The translations under genes and the position numbers were made by a program. From Corythoichthys intestinalis (lineage: Eukaryota; Chordata; Actinopteri; Syngnathiformes; Syngnathidae): 64,000 nucleotides of DNA. Of this stretch, positions 35,231 through 46,029 are shown piece by piece; the first letter of the stretch is position 1; every line of letters begins with the position of its first letter. The notes under the pieces are model-generated. The model had not been told where the DNA came from, searched no databases, and saw nothing but the letters and a program-made list of their open reading frames with translations. The stretch lies in the NCBI RefSeq assembly GCF_030265065.1, contig NC_080416.1:6447501-6511500 (forward strand). The letters are read 5' to 3'.

Positions 35231-38200
35231 ATGGCTTCGACGTCCGACGCCGGGGACGTGGAAGTCAGTCGAACCCGCCTTTGCGATGAGTTTGCCGGCG
35301 TGACGGGCACCGATAACGGCGTGGCACAGTGTTACTTGGCAGAGAATGACTGGAACATGGAAGTAAGACTACTCAACATTTAGATTTGATTTCAAATCTG
35401 CCTTTATTTAAACGAATCCTTTTTCCCTCCCCAGAGAGCTTTAAACTCATTTTTCGATGCTGACATGGAGAAAGTATTTGAAAAAGAGTGGACTGTAGAG
35501 CAAGAACCCGCGACTAAGAAACAAAAAGTGGAAGAAAAATCTCCTGGAGCATCAACGTAAGTAATCAATAAACTAAGAAAAGCAAATATAAATTAGATGC
35601 ATTATCAATACATGGGTTAGGAAATTATTATAGGGTATTCTACAAAACAACTAATAAATAGAAAAGCATGAATTGAATTAAGTTCATCTCTAGCGAATGA
35701 TGAAGATTCGCTAGATTTGAACTTCAAATGAATTGGACATCTATGGCAGTCAATGTCAATCAAAGAGGTTAATTTTAGGGCATTTCAGGTCAATCTGCCA
35801 CATCACAGTAAACCTCGTTTTTTGTCTCCTCATAGCCAATTCCAGCTGTCTCGCCACTGCGGCTGAAACTTTTTTTTTTCTTTTCATATTTGATTTTACG
35901 GGCCTCATCTGTGACATTCCCTTTCTTAAGGTGGTCTATTTCCCCGGGTGCTTAGCCAGGTGCTGGGGGCTTCAAAAACATGTTGTTTTGTAGTATAACG
36001 TTAGGTGGGTACTGAGATACAGGATGTCCCCGGGTTAAAACGTACCTGATTTACGTGATTTCGACTTTTTGATGCTGAAGTCTCGTCGGCCATTTTGTCT
36101 CCAGTGAAGATATTCAACTCGACAGACACCAAACAAGGCCATTGTGGTTTTTAAAGCTTTTTACCTTTTTCACTTTTTACAATTTGTAAAGCTGCAACAC
36201 ACATATAGACACTTATGTTCAAAACGACAAAAAATTACCTGGTGTTCAAATGTCCATCTAGTCCGATAACAATATTTCATTTTGTTAGATTAAATAAGGC
36301 TAATTTGCTTCACAAAAGCCCGTTAGCTTAAATGTTACGAATGCTAACGTAGTTACAATTCTCATAGAAAATCACTCACATACAACTCCACAAACTTTAG
36401 CTCTAAACTTAACTCATTCACTCCCAGCCATTGTCACCGGAGCAAGGCCCTTCGCTCCCGGCCGTTTTACTGGATTTTGACTGATTTTGCAAGGCCGAGA
36501 GAAAATTCTGTTCTATTGCTATAGAAACATGGAACCCACCAAAAGAAAGATTACTCTATTCTTTCAGCAGAAAGCTGAGCTTTTTGTGAAAGCATACATT
36601 TCAAACATTACTTTGACTTATACACAGCTATTTACATCCTAAGCATCTGAATATTTTTTTCCTTTTACAAAATAAGATAAACAACAAGACAGATGGAGCT
36701 TTTGATAGCAAAGTAACAATTTATTTACACATATCCAACTGAAAGATGACGCTGTTTTGGCCGGTTAAACTTTTCCCTCATCGTCGTCTGTCTCTTTAAG
36801 ATGAATTTTTTTGAGTCTCTGCGGGCTCTGCTCGCGAGCAGTTCGGACTCAAAGGCATCGTCCGCAGCACTAGTGGTCCCGGTCGTTCTGCCCGGTCGTC
36901 CAGCGCCTGGCATCCCGGGCGTCCTACTCGGTCATCCGCCGCCTGGAATCCATTCGGTTGTCCTCCACCGGCGCCTGCCCGTGCGGCTTGGCCGTTCGTT
37001 GCCATTGAATCGGGTTGCGGGTCTTACCGAATGCGCCACTGCCCTCCAGTGGCCAGTTTTATTGCTTTAAAATGGATTTTCAGCTTTGTGTTTTTTTAGC
37101 TAAATTGAATCAAACCCCAGGGATGTCTTATTTAAAAAAAAAATTAAAAAATTAAATACGTCTTTGGGACACTGAAACAATTAAAAATAGAATGTATTTA
37201 TACATTTTTGGGAGCAAATGAGTTAAATACAAATCCATACACAAACATATGTTAGCTGAAACAACTTACAACCTGATGTGGGCCAAACCAGAGCGCAGCT
37301 GTCCTTTATCCATGACAGACGAAAGTCTGCTCCACAGTCGTAAAAGCGACAGTGCAGCCAGACCCAACGCTGCCACCAGATGGCAGTGTATCCTTCATCA
37401 TTTAACAAAATACAATATTTTTGGGGACTTTTTGGATAGTTAATTTTTTTAGTTTTTTTTTTTTTTTTTCGGGCAATTTGGTGGACCTGACGGCTTTAAA
37501 AGTACTTCAGGCCATTTATATTGTCGACCGCTGGCTAAGATGAGCTTTTTTTGCAGTATCGACCTAACTGGAGACAGTCCCGCCTCGTCACAAAAACCTC
37601 CCGAGGATGAAGACGGCGGCTCGGGCCTGACGCTGATCTCGTGGAACGTGGACGGCCTGGACATGGAGAACCTGGCTGAGCGCGCCAGAGGCCTTTGCTC
37701 CTACTTAGTGCTGTAAGAGAACTTGGATGTTTGTGGTTTTTAGCTTGATTTGTTGTATTTTTTAAGATTTTTTTTTTTTTTGCCTTTCCTCATGTAGGTA
37801 CACTCCAGATGTGGTGTTCTTGCAGGAGCTTGTTCCACCTTACGTGCAGTATTTGAAGAAACGCGCCGTCAGCTATTTGTTCATTGAAGGTCAAGTTGTG
37901 ACATTTAATTAGTAACATGAGAGATTTGGGCTACACAAGTGCAACTTACTTTTTTAAAGTTTGTACAGTATGAGGTGATGCCATGTATGACGATATACTG
38001 TAGGAGTGGGAACCTCTTGGTACCTCACAATACGATATGCGATACAAAGCTCACGATAACGATGATCTGACGATACATTGGTTCTAGGATATTCTAGAAA
38101 CAACTAACAGAAAAACAAGCTTCTAATGTGGTTGGAATTGGTTTATCACTAGTAGACGTCCAATCCTTTTGAACTGGGAGGGTGGCAGCGAATGAACGAA

Positions 38201-40598
38201 TTCGCTGCCATCCCTCCCACTTCAAACGGATTGAACGTCTATGGATGTCAGTGGCAGTCATTGCCAGGCAATTAGGTAATTTTGAGCCATTTAAAGTCTC
38301 ACTGGAACAGCGCCAAACAAAAGTTCCAGCATCATCACCTTGTCCAATGCAGATTCTTGACACCGCGTCCAATGCAGATTCTTGACTCTTTGACACCTTG
38401 TCCAATGCAGGTTCTGGACTCTTGACACCTTGTCCAATGCAGGTTCTGGACTCTTGACACCTTGTCCAATGCAGGTTCTTGACTCTTGACACCTTGTCCA
38501 ATGCAGGTTCTTGACACCTTGTCCGATGCAGGTTCTTGACACCTTGTCCGATGCAGATTCTTGACACCTTGTCCGATGCAGATTCTTGACACCTTGTCCG
38601 ATGCAGATTCTTGACACCTTGTCCGATGCAGATTCTTGACACCTACTCCGATGCAGGTTCTTGACACCTACTCCGATGCAGGTTCTTGACTCTTGACACC
38701 TACTCCGATGCAGGTTCTTGACTCTTTGACACCTACTCCGATGCAGGTTCTTGACTCTTGACACCTACTCCGATGCAGGTTCTTGACTCTTGACACCTTG
38801 TCCGATGCAGGTTCTTGACTCTTGACACCTTGTCCGATGCAGGTTCTTGACACCTTGTCCGATGCAGGTTCTTGACTCTTAACAGGGTGATGATGCTGGA
38901 ACTTTAGTTTGGTGCCGTTCCAGTGAGATTTACAAAGGTGATTGCCTGAAGAAGACATCAAATGGGGCTGCATGTCAGGCAAAGGCACTGGGGAGATGGC
39001 CATGGTTAAATCTTCAATAAGTGCACAAACTTACATTGAAATTTTAGACAGCTTTCTCATCCCTTCAGTTGAAAATCTGTTTGTCATCTTGTTCTTTTCT
39101 GTTTAAATGTCAATGATGGTTTCCTTTTAGCTTTCCTGTATGAAAATCCCATTTCCTTTAGGCGATTTTGCACAGGTCTGTGTCTTCTGTCACATACCTC
39201 GACTCCAGCTTCCTCCCATTTCTTCATTTGTCTTGTTGTACATCTTCTGTTTTCAAGACATAAGGCCTTTAGTTGTTTGTCATGATGTTTGGATGTCTTC
39301 CTCGGTCTACCAGTATGCTCAACCTTGCCATGCTGTTTATCCTTGGTCCAGATTTTTGATACAGCTGTGAACCGCCCACATTTTTGGCAACCATACGTTT
39401 AGCGTTACCTTCTTCAAGAAGTTTGATAATCCTCGCCTTGGTCTTAAGAGACATCTCTCTTGTTGGAGCCATGATTCTTGTGAATCCACTTGGTCCAGCA
39501 GCCCTCCAAGGTGTGATAACTGCACTGTTTTTAACTGCTGACTAACGAGCAGATCTAATTGGAGGCAGGGGCCCAATTAAGGAAAGGAAATTTACTGGTT
39601 GTGTCTGTGTTTTATACTCAAAATGGATTGATTCCATATATTTTTCTTCAGAATGGTGTGATTGTATTTCCCTGAACTTGCTCTATAAACGTAACATTCA
39701 CTGACCACCCCAAATTGTGTTTCTGAATGCCAAGGAGTTGCACTTTTTAACTAATTCATTATTTTTTAAGCTTTTTATCCGAGTTTTTTTTACATAATAA
39801 AATGTGTGAGTGAGTGCTCGTCCGAGACTGGTGATTCCATACTTTTTGTTCGGCGTTGTAGTAAGCTTTTTTGTTCATTAAAAACTGACCATGTATAGTT
39901 AATGATGTATATGTGATGTCCAAGCAGGCGGCGAAGACGGCTACTTCACCGGCATGATGCTAAAGAAGTCTCGCGTGAAGCTCGTGGAGAGCGAGATCGT
40001 CACTTACCCGACCACGCAGATGATGCGGAACCTGCTTATCGCAAACGTAGGCGCGAAACCAGATCGGAAAGTTCACTTTATGAAAGAAAACGTTAATGTT
40101 TGTCGGGTTTTTTTTTCTGGCAAGGTGACGCTGCGCGGCTCTAAGGTGCGCTTGATGACGTCGCACTTGGAGAGCTGCAAAGGCCACTCGGGCGAACGTG
40201 TGACGCAGCTGCGTGAGGTAATGCGACGCATGCGGGAGGCGCCCGACGATGTCAGCGTGGTGTTCGGCGGCGACACTAACCTGCGCGACGCCGAGGTGGC
40301 GGCCGTGGGGCTCCCGCCCGCCGTCTGCGACGTGTGGGAGTGTTTGGGGCGACGCGAGCACTGCCGCTACACGTGGGACACCCGCGCCAACACCAACAAG
40401 CGCGCCCCATACACCAGCCGCTGTCGCTTCGACCGCGTGTACCTTCGGCCCGCGTCCGCTCCCCAAATGCCCCGCCTGGCCCCCGATCACATGGCTCTGG
40501 TGGGCTTGGAGAAGTTGGACTGTGGACGCTTCACCAGCGACCACTGGGGGATCTACTGCAGCTTCGCCCCCACCCGCGCAAACGACGATGCGTCTTAA
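35231..40598 (+). CDS. tdp2: TDP2 (TTRAP), tyrosyl-DNA phosphodiesterase 2, full-length copy
   Basis: TDP2 removes 5'-phosphotyrosyl topoisomerase II adducts from DNA ends. Six exons: 35231-35362, 35435-35556, 37557-37712, 37798-37889, 39928-40046, 40125-40598; 364 residues (human 362). Residues 1-80 form the UBA-like region (CYLAENDWNMERALNSFF). The EEP phosphodiesterase domain has Asn115 in SWNVDGLD, Glu147 in LQELVPPY, Asp257 in GGDTNLRD and His347 in SDHWG, corresponding to human Asn120, Glu152, Asp262 and His351. The last intron is 78 bases, a multiple of three and open in frame, so unspliced RNA would also read through. The two large introns hold transposons (36018-37442, 38007-39860). 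Poly(A) signal at 40765-40770. Confidence 0.96.
36018..37442. mobile_element. 'AGTCCCCGGGTTA' element with an internal insertion, in TDP2 intron 2
   Basis: Left end 'tacaggatgtccccgggtta'. Interior matches 61424-63685 ('ccattttgtctccagt', 'aatttgtaaagctg', 'gtgttcaaatgtccatctag', 'gccaaaccagagc'). The right terminus is missing. Interrupted at 36413-37222. Confidence 0.7.
36413..37222. mobile_element. TTAA-flanked element (piggyBac- or Kolobok-like, non-autonomous)
   Basis: Bounded by TTAA at 36409-36412 and 37223-37226, with inverted ends 'ctcattcactcccag' and 'gggagcaaatgag'. The homologous repeat at about 61930 runs uninterrupted through 'ctctaaactta', giving the empty site. Interior GC-rich; no transposase recognised. 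Confidence 0.75.
38007..38905. mobile_element. Left part of long-TIR element, with internal inverted repeat
   Basis: Starts 'tgggaacctcttggtacctc' and shares the 59080-60845 layout: 'gctcacgataacgatgatctgacgat', then 'tctcactggaacagcgcc' followed by the hairpin whose loop has become the 38336-38884 array. Confidence 0.65.
38336..38884. repeat. Minisatellite of 25- and 32-34-bp units inside a hairpin
   Basis: About 18 units of 'ttcttgacaccttgtccgatgcagg', some with an extra 'actcttgac'. Arms left ('ctggaacagcgccaaacaaa', about 38289-38335) and right (about 38884-38930) are inverted repeats, so the array sits in the loop. At 59280-59325 the same loop holds about one unit. Frames coding repeated 'CIGQGVKNLHRTRC' here are artefacts. 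Confidence 0.9.
38905..39085 (+). pseudogene. Tc1-like transposase C-terminal fragment
   Basis: 'gtgccgttccagtgagattt' and onward match the 60165 region, coding EIYKDDCLK-like and YIEILDSFLIPS-like residues. It is opposed by the minus-strand fragment that follows, so the transposon is internally inverted. Confidence 0.6.
39085..39860 (-). pseudogene. Tc1-like transposon, N-terminal transposase fragment
   Basis: The minus strand from 39472 codes MAPTREMSLKTKARIIKLLE followed by GNAKRMVAKNVGGSQ, the first helix-turn-helix of a Tc1-family transposase, then becomes frameshifted within the next 60 residues (further homologous pieces to about 39085). Bases 39473-39860 are the element's non-coding 5' flank. 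The DDE catalytic core is absent. Confidence 0.8.
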
Positions 40599-40764
40599 CT
40601 GCGCCCTTTTTTCTTTGATTCTATTTTATAAGGAATATGTAGTGTATAAATTCAACCACCAGGGGGTGACAAATGTCAAATTTATTTTGTCTTCTCCATT
40701 TAAATGGATGGATTTTTAAATCAAGTGTTGTAAAATAATTGCAAAATTAAAACTTTATTTTCAC

Positions 40765-40770
40765 AATAAA
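40765..40770 (+). terminator. tdp2: TDP2 copy 1 poly(A) signal
   Basis: AATAAA about 165 bases past the stop codon. The same 3' UTR, with the same signal, follows the second copy at 53964-53969. Confidence 0.7.
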
Positions 40771-40856
40771 TAACCATGTTTGGTGAGGTATTTTTTTTCT
40801 CCAAAATCGTATCAAAAGGCATTTAAAAAAGGAAACTAAAAAGGACCTTGTATGCT

Positions 40857-41299
40857 TGAATAGGGAAGCTTTTTTTTCTGACAAATGTAGTGTATTTTTT
40901 CATTAAAAAATTACCATGTATTTTACGTTTTTTTTTTTTTTTTTTTCATCAAAAAATGACCTTTGTATAGTAAGGAATTTTTAATTGAAATATTAAAAAG
41001 CCTTACTATACATGGTTATTTTATTAGAAAATGCCTCATCTGTGGTCTTCTTTTAATTAAAAAGCAGACCACAGATGAGGCATTTTTTAATTAAAAAAAA
41101 AAGTAACCATGTATAGGCAGGCTTTTTTAATCAAAAAATGAGCATGTACAGTGTTTTTTCCCTCAAAAATGACCATTTATAGTCAGGCTTCTTTACATCA
41201 AAAAGACAATGTATAGTATTAGTAAGGCTTTTTAATCAAAAAATGACCATGTAAAGCAAGGCTTTTTTTTCACTTAAAAAAACCCATGTATCGTGTGGC

Positions 41300-41330
<31 letters not shown>

Positions 41331-41430
41331 AAAAAAAAAGACCATGTAGAGTAAGGCATTTTTTCATACAAAAATGACTAAATATAGAAAGCCGTTTTTT
41401 TTTTTTTTTAAAATCAAAAATGACCAAAAT
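40857..41430. repeat. T-rich minisatellite after TDP2 copy 1
   Basis: About 14 units of 34-40 bases, 'atgaccatgtatagtaaggc' plus a T run and 'catcaaaaa'. The same repeat in the same position follows copy 2, much expanded. One stretch (about 41020-41095) is inverted. Confidence 0.9.
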
Positions 41431-41564
41431 GGCGGCCCCAGATGTGTTACCCTTTTGTGATTCTAAGTAACCCAGCTCGCCCTCCTGTGGCAAACCTTGT
41501 AATTATCCGCACAGGAAGTTATTTTACAAGTTTAAGGTCAAAGTCTTCTTTTAAAGCTGACAAC

Positions 41565-41587
41565 ATGGCGGATTCAAGAACAATGAG
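41565..41587 (+). other. Candidate short first coding exon for the second TDP2 copy
   Basis: An ATG in good context (caacATGGCG) opens MADSRTM and meets a possible donor (ATGAG then gttagc) in phase 2, the phase needed by the acceptor at 46030. The join would read MADSRTMS then IDLTRDSP. Upstream, 41500-41520 holds an ETS-like 'acaggaagtt'. The donor is weak and there is no transcript evidence, so this is speculative. It does not resemble the TDP2 UBA exons. Confidence 0.3.
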
Positions 41588-41882
41588 GTTAGCTAAGGTC
41601 ACGTATTGATGATAGGGACTTTTCAAAGGGATAATAAATGATATACAGATGTGATTTTTACTTGCTAGGTTGTTGTTACGTTTTATATTGTGTTTGAAAT
41701 ATGAAGTCGAATAGCCATTTTGGCTAGCTATATGCCTGGTTTTGAAATCTGTCCTATTGTAATTACCGCTATAATTTATCTAAATGGTAGAAAATTGCAC
41801 TTGAACGGCACTTCACATTTTTCTTTCATATTTGAATGCTATTTCGATTTGTTTTTCACTTAAAATACGAGGCTATTTTTTG

Positions 41883-41970
41883 GCAGGATCAACCCGGTAG
41901 CCTCGCGGAACGAGGGCGAGCGAGGGGGCGGGACAGGGCAGCCCCCCTTGCTCGCCTTCGTTCGGTTGCA
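41883..41970 (-). repeat. Possible 18S rRNA 5'-end fragment
   Basis: The minus strand reads 'taccgggttgatcctgcca', differing from the start of eukaryotic 18S rRNA (taccTggttgatcctgcca) at one base, preceded by GC-rich sequence as a 5' external spacer would be. The match ends after about 20 bases, so it could be coincidence. Confidence 0.35.
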
Positions 41971-42967
41971 CAGGTCACATTTTGGGCACGTACAGTGGGG
42001 CAAATAAGTATTTAGTCAACCACTAATTGTGGAAGTTCTCCCACTTGAAAATATTAAAGAGGCCTGTAATTGTCAACATGGGTAAACCTCACCCATGAGA
42101 GACAGAATCTGGAAAAAAAAAACAGAAAATTACATTGTTTGATTTTTAAAGAATTTATTTGCAAATCATGGTGGAAAATAAGTATTTGGTCAATACCAAA
42201 AGTTCATCTCAATACTTTTTTATGTACTCTTTGTTGGCAATAACGGAGGCCAAAGGTTTTCTGTAACTCTTCACAAGCTTTTCACACACTGTTGCTGGTA
42301 TTTTGGCCCATTCCTCCATGCAGATCTCCTCTAGAGCAGTGATGTTTTGGGGCTGTCGTTGGGCAACACGGACTTTCAACTCCCTCCACAGATTTTCTAA
42401 GGGGTTGAGATCTGGAGACTGGCTAGGCTACTCCAGGACCTTAAAATCCTTCTTACGAAGCCACTCCTTTGTTGCCCTGTTGTCATGCTGAAAGACCCAG
42501 CCACGTTTCATCTTCAATGCCCTTGCTGATGGAAGGAGATTTTCACTCAGAGTTTCTCGATACGTGGCCTCATTCATTCTTTCCTTTACACAGATCAATC
42601 ATCCTGGTCCCTTTGCAGAAAAACAGCCCCAAAGCGTGATGTTTCCACCCCACATGCTTCACAGTGTGTATGGTGTTCTTCGGTTGCAATTTAGTATTCT
42701 TTCTCCTCCAAACACGAGAACCTGTGTTTCTACCAAAAAGTTCTATTTTGGTTTCATCTGACCATAACACATTCTCCCAGTCCTCTTCTGGATCATCCAA
42801 ATGCTCTCTAGCGAACCGCAAACGGGCCTGGACGTGTACTGGCTTCAGCAGGGGGACACATCTGGCAGTGCAGGATATGAGTCCCTGGCGGCGCATTGTG
42901 TCACTGATATTAACCTTTGTTACTGTGGTCCCAGCTCTCTGCAGGTCATTCATTTAGGTCCTCCCGT

Positions 42968-43526
42968 CAGTGGCGCCACCAGGGAGTGGCCAGGGGTGGC
43001 CTTGGCCATCCCTATAAATTTGTTGGCCACCCCACTGGCCACCCCGCTAGCCAGTATATCGTATCCCTGTTGGGAAGTACTTTTTATGTTTTGTTCATTC
43101 AGTAATGAACATTAACATTGTGTTAGGAAATACCCAGTTAAGATATGATTTCTTCTGTACTTGCTTTTATTTGTACCTGTCAGCACCTGCTTTTCCCCAG
43201 TAATTATTTTCTTTTGGTAAATGCACACTTTATGCCTAATATATACATAACACAATAAAATTGTAGGGAACTCAAAATGTTGACTGGACAGTTATGGACT
43301 ATGCAAATTAAATCATTAGCATTTAGCAACATGAAATATCACACAATACACCAAAGTATATCAGTAGCCGTGTCCTTAACTTTTTGTTTTAGTTTTTCCC
43401 TGACCTTTTTACTGCAATAATATAATGAAAACCTGAAATTATGGCTTTTAGTTTCGGTGTGCCACCCCAAGATTTTAAGTGGCCCCATCTGGCCACCCCT
43501 ATGAAAAATTTCTGGTGGCACCACTG
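42968..43526. mobile_element. hAT MITE with CAGTGGYGCCACCAG ends
   Basis: 15-base inverted ends at a Tc1 site; flanks CCTCCCGT (42960-42967) and CCCCCCGT (43527-43534) match 7 of 8. The Tc1 sequence resumes directly after it. Confidence 0.88.
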
Positions 43527-43638
43527 CCCCCCGTGTGGTTCTGGTATTTTTGCTCACCGTTCTTGTTATCATTTTGACGCCACGGTGTGAGATCTTGCAT
43601 AGAGCCCCAGATCGAGGGAGATTATCAGTGGTCTTGTA

Positions 43639-44129
43639 TAGACCTGTCGCGATAACAAATTTTAGTGTGCGATAATTATTCTCATAAATTATTGCGATAT
43701 GCGATATTATTGCGCCCCCCCCCCAATTTTTTAAAAACTAATTTACAATAACACAGTGAGAATACACTATATATTAATACATCAAGTACACCCATTTAAA
43801 CGTGATAAATATTGACTAAATTCAAAAATACTTTTTAAAAAATCACTAAAAACAATAGACCATGCCTCTTAAGTAAAAAAGCAATAATATTGATACCGCA
43901 CAAAAACACAGAATAAATAAAATGTGTTTTTAAAAAAAAAAAAAATTGCACTTAATAACAAGCATTTAGGCAAATGAAAACTTTTCCCGTCATAGCCTCT
44001 GCAGCGGTGTTCCATAGGGATGCAACGATACAGTTAAGTCACAGATCGGTACGATTTTTGATACGAGGGACACGATTTTCGATCCGATTTAATACATTTA
44101 ATGCTCTGTTAAAAAAAAAAAAAATTTTC

Positions 44130-44176
<47 letters not shown>

Positions 44177-45139
44177 AACGAGCAAAAATTAAATTGGCAT
44201 CATATAAACATGCATTTTAATGCATAATATTTATGTGCTTACTTCATACTGATCTGAAAAAAGTTTGTATAAAAGTGCTGAGAACAATCTTTACTGTTTG
44301 TAAAGTGAGGCAGGGCACACTGTTGACTGCTACAGCTCTCTTAGCAGCTAGGTTTACTACATGAGCAAGACATCCTATTTGTGGTCCGAATCCATCTGTG
44401 TCACGTACTGAATTAACAATATTTGCAACATTATCTATAGTCTCTGGTATGGATTGATTTGGCCTTCTTAACTTCCATTCAGTCATGACAGTTTAGAATT
44501 CATCTATGTAGTATATGGACTACGTGTCCCATAATCACTCTGGGCTCACGTAGCCAATGGCATGGGACGTATCACATCTAGTTTGCCATTTCATGATATC
44601 TAGTGTGTGGGCGCATTAAAAAAAGTTAGCAAGCACTGCTGAAGTCACGTCTGCTCATTACTAAACAACACCATACTTTCATAAACGGGACGAGTTTGAA
44701 GCACAGCGCTCTTAATTTCATTCAGCTGTTCGGTGTCAAAGCGAGGTTGTTCGTAGCAGCCAAGTCGGTAACAATGTTTTGGCGGACTTCGTTGTAAATA
44801 TCCGGCGTTGTGCCGAAAAATAGCCGGCCCGCGTGAAATGTCACTCCTGACGGGAGCGTGTCAACAACACTGGCGCGCCGTAGATGGTCCACAGTCACTC
44901 GGAGCACTGACGCGGCCGGCATACGTTGAACAAAAGGATATAATGGGAACGATTGGCTCCGGCGCTAGTTTTTGCCAGACCTGGAAGGAAGATGCATTTT
45001 GCGCAATTGGTAACGAACTTTTAACAGCAGGTCAGCCGCACGCGCGCACGCACGGCGATAAATCGCAGCGGAAAAATTACCGCCTTCATTTTAATTTATC
45101 GCGCGATAAATGGAATTATTGCATATTGCGACAGGCTTA
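43639..45139 (-). mobile_element. hAT element with ZBED-type transposase remnants, inside Tc1
   Basis: Ends TAGACCTGTCGCGATA and (reversed) TAAGCCTGTCGCAATA; perfect 8-base duplication GTCTTGTA (43631-43638 and 45140-45147). Minus strand codes PDIYNEVRQNIVTDLAATNN near 44740-44840 and GCLAHVVNLAAKRAV near 44310-44370, parts of a hAT transposase separated by a deletion. A T run of over 40 bases lies near 44130-44173. Confidence 0.9.
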
Positions 45140-45480
45140 GTCTTGTATGTCTTCCATTTTCTAATAATTACTCCCACAGTTGATTTCTTTACACTGCGTG
45201 AAGAGTTACAGAAAACGTTTGGGCTCCGTTATTGCCAACAAAGGGTACATAACAAAGTATTGAGATGAACTTATGGTATTAACCAAATATGTATTTTCCA
45301 CAATAATTTTCAAATAAATTCTTTTAAAATCAAACAATGTGATTTTCTGGGTTTTTTTTCACATTCTTTCTCTCATGGTTGAGGTTTACCCATGCTGACA
45401 ATTACAGGCATCTCTAATCCTTTCAAGTCGGAGAACTTGCACAATTGGTGGTTGACTAAATACTTATATGCCCCACTGTA

Positions 45481-46029
45481 TGTAACAAAAATGGCTGTAA
45501 TTTCAAACCCTGAAAAATACAACTACTTACTTGAATTTAAGTAATATCTGAGTCAGGCTAATTTGGTGGAGTGATTATTATTAGTGTATTATTCTGACTA
45601 TCCACTGATGATCATCATACGTGAATGAGCTCAGCTCCTGCACTCATCTCTGTAAATTGAGAAACACAGCCGATGCTCCAGAAGGAAGTCACTCTAAAGA
45701 TAGTGGTAACAAGAGTGCACACTTAGCGACGCACTGAAGGGGTTCTCTATCTTACTCCATGAAGTATGGCGAAACTGACAGATTTATGATCATATTTAAG
45801 TTAATAATGACAGGTTATATGTTTATTGATTGGAATTAATATTCTGGCAACTTCATAGTGAATATGTCAGCATTTTTTGTAATGTTATTTTTTCTTTCTA
45901 ACCCAAACCCTAGCCCTAAAAAATTAACCTCCTCATCTTTCAGTACCATTGACTGCGCTACACGTCCAATTTATTTTGACTTTGTCCGTTCCGCTAAGAT
46001 GAGCTTTTTCTCTTATTATTTAATTGCAG
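45481..46029. other. Sequence upstream of the second TDP2 copy
   Basis: No feature assigned. Similarity to the copy 1 intron ('gctaagatgagcttttt') is visible only in the last ~40 bases before the acceptor, so the left duplication breakpoint is probably near 45990. Confidence 0.4.

Larger units (their letters stand above)
41993..45478. mobile_element. Rearranged Tc1 element with two copies of the same end
   Basis: TA-flanked, with ends CAGTGGGGCAAATAAGTATT. The left arm (41993-42290) and right arm (about 45195-45478) both derive from the transposase-3' side of the element, giving long inverted repeats; the normal 5' end is missing. The minus strand of 42570-43620 codes a degenerate transposase ([27 protein letters not shown]). 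Two hAT elements are inserted in it. Confidence 0.8.

Noticed and set aside
38094-38764. Minus-strand frames coding repeated CIGQGVKNLHRTRC peptides
   Set aside because: They run through a minisatellite whose units mix lengths; several frames are open at once, and there is no start context, partner exon or conserved domain.
38336-38884. CRISPR-like look of regularly repeated 25-34-base units
   Set aside because: Eukaryotic DNA; the whole unit repeats without unique spacers, and there are no cas genes. It is a minisatellite.
39960-40544. 194-residue minus-strand frame over the last TDP2 exons
   Set aside because: Antisense shadow of the conserved TDP2 catalytic exons; the same shadow is seen over copy 2.
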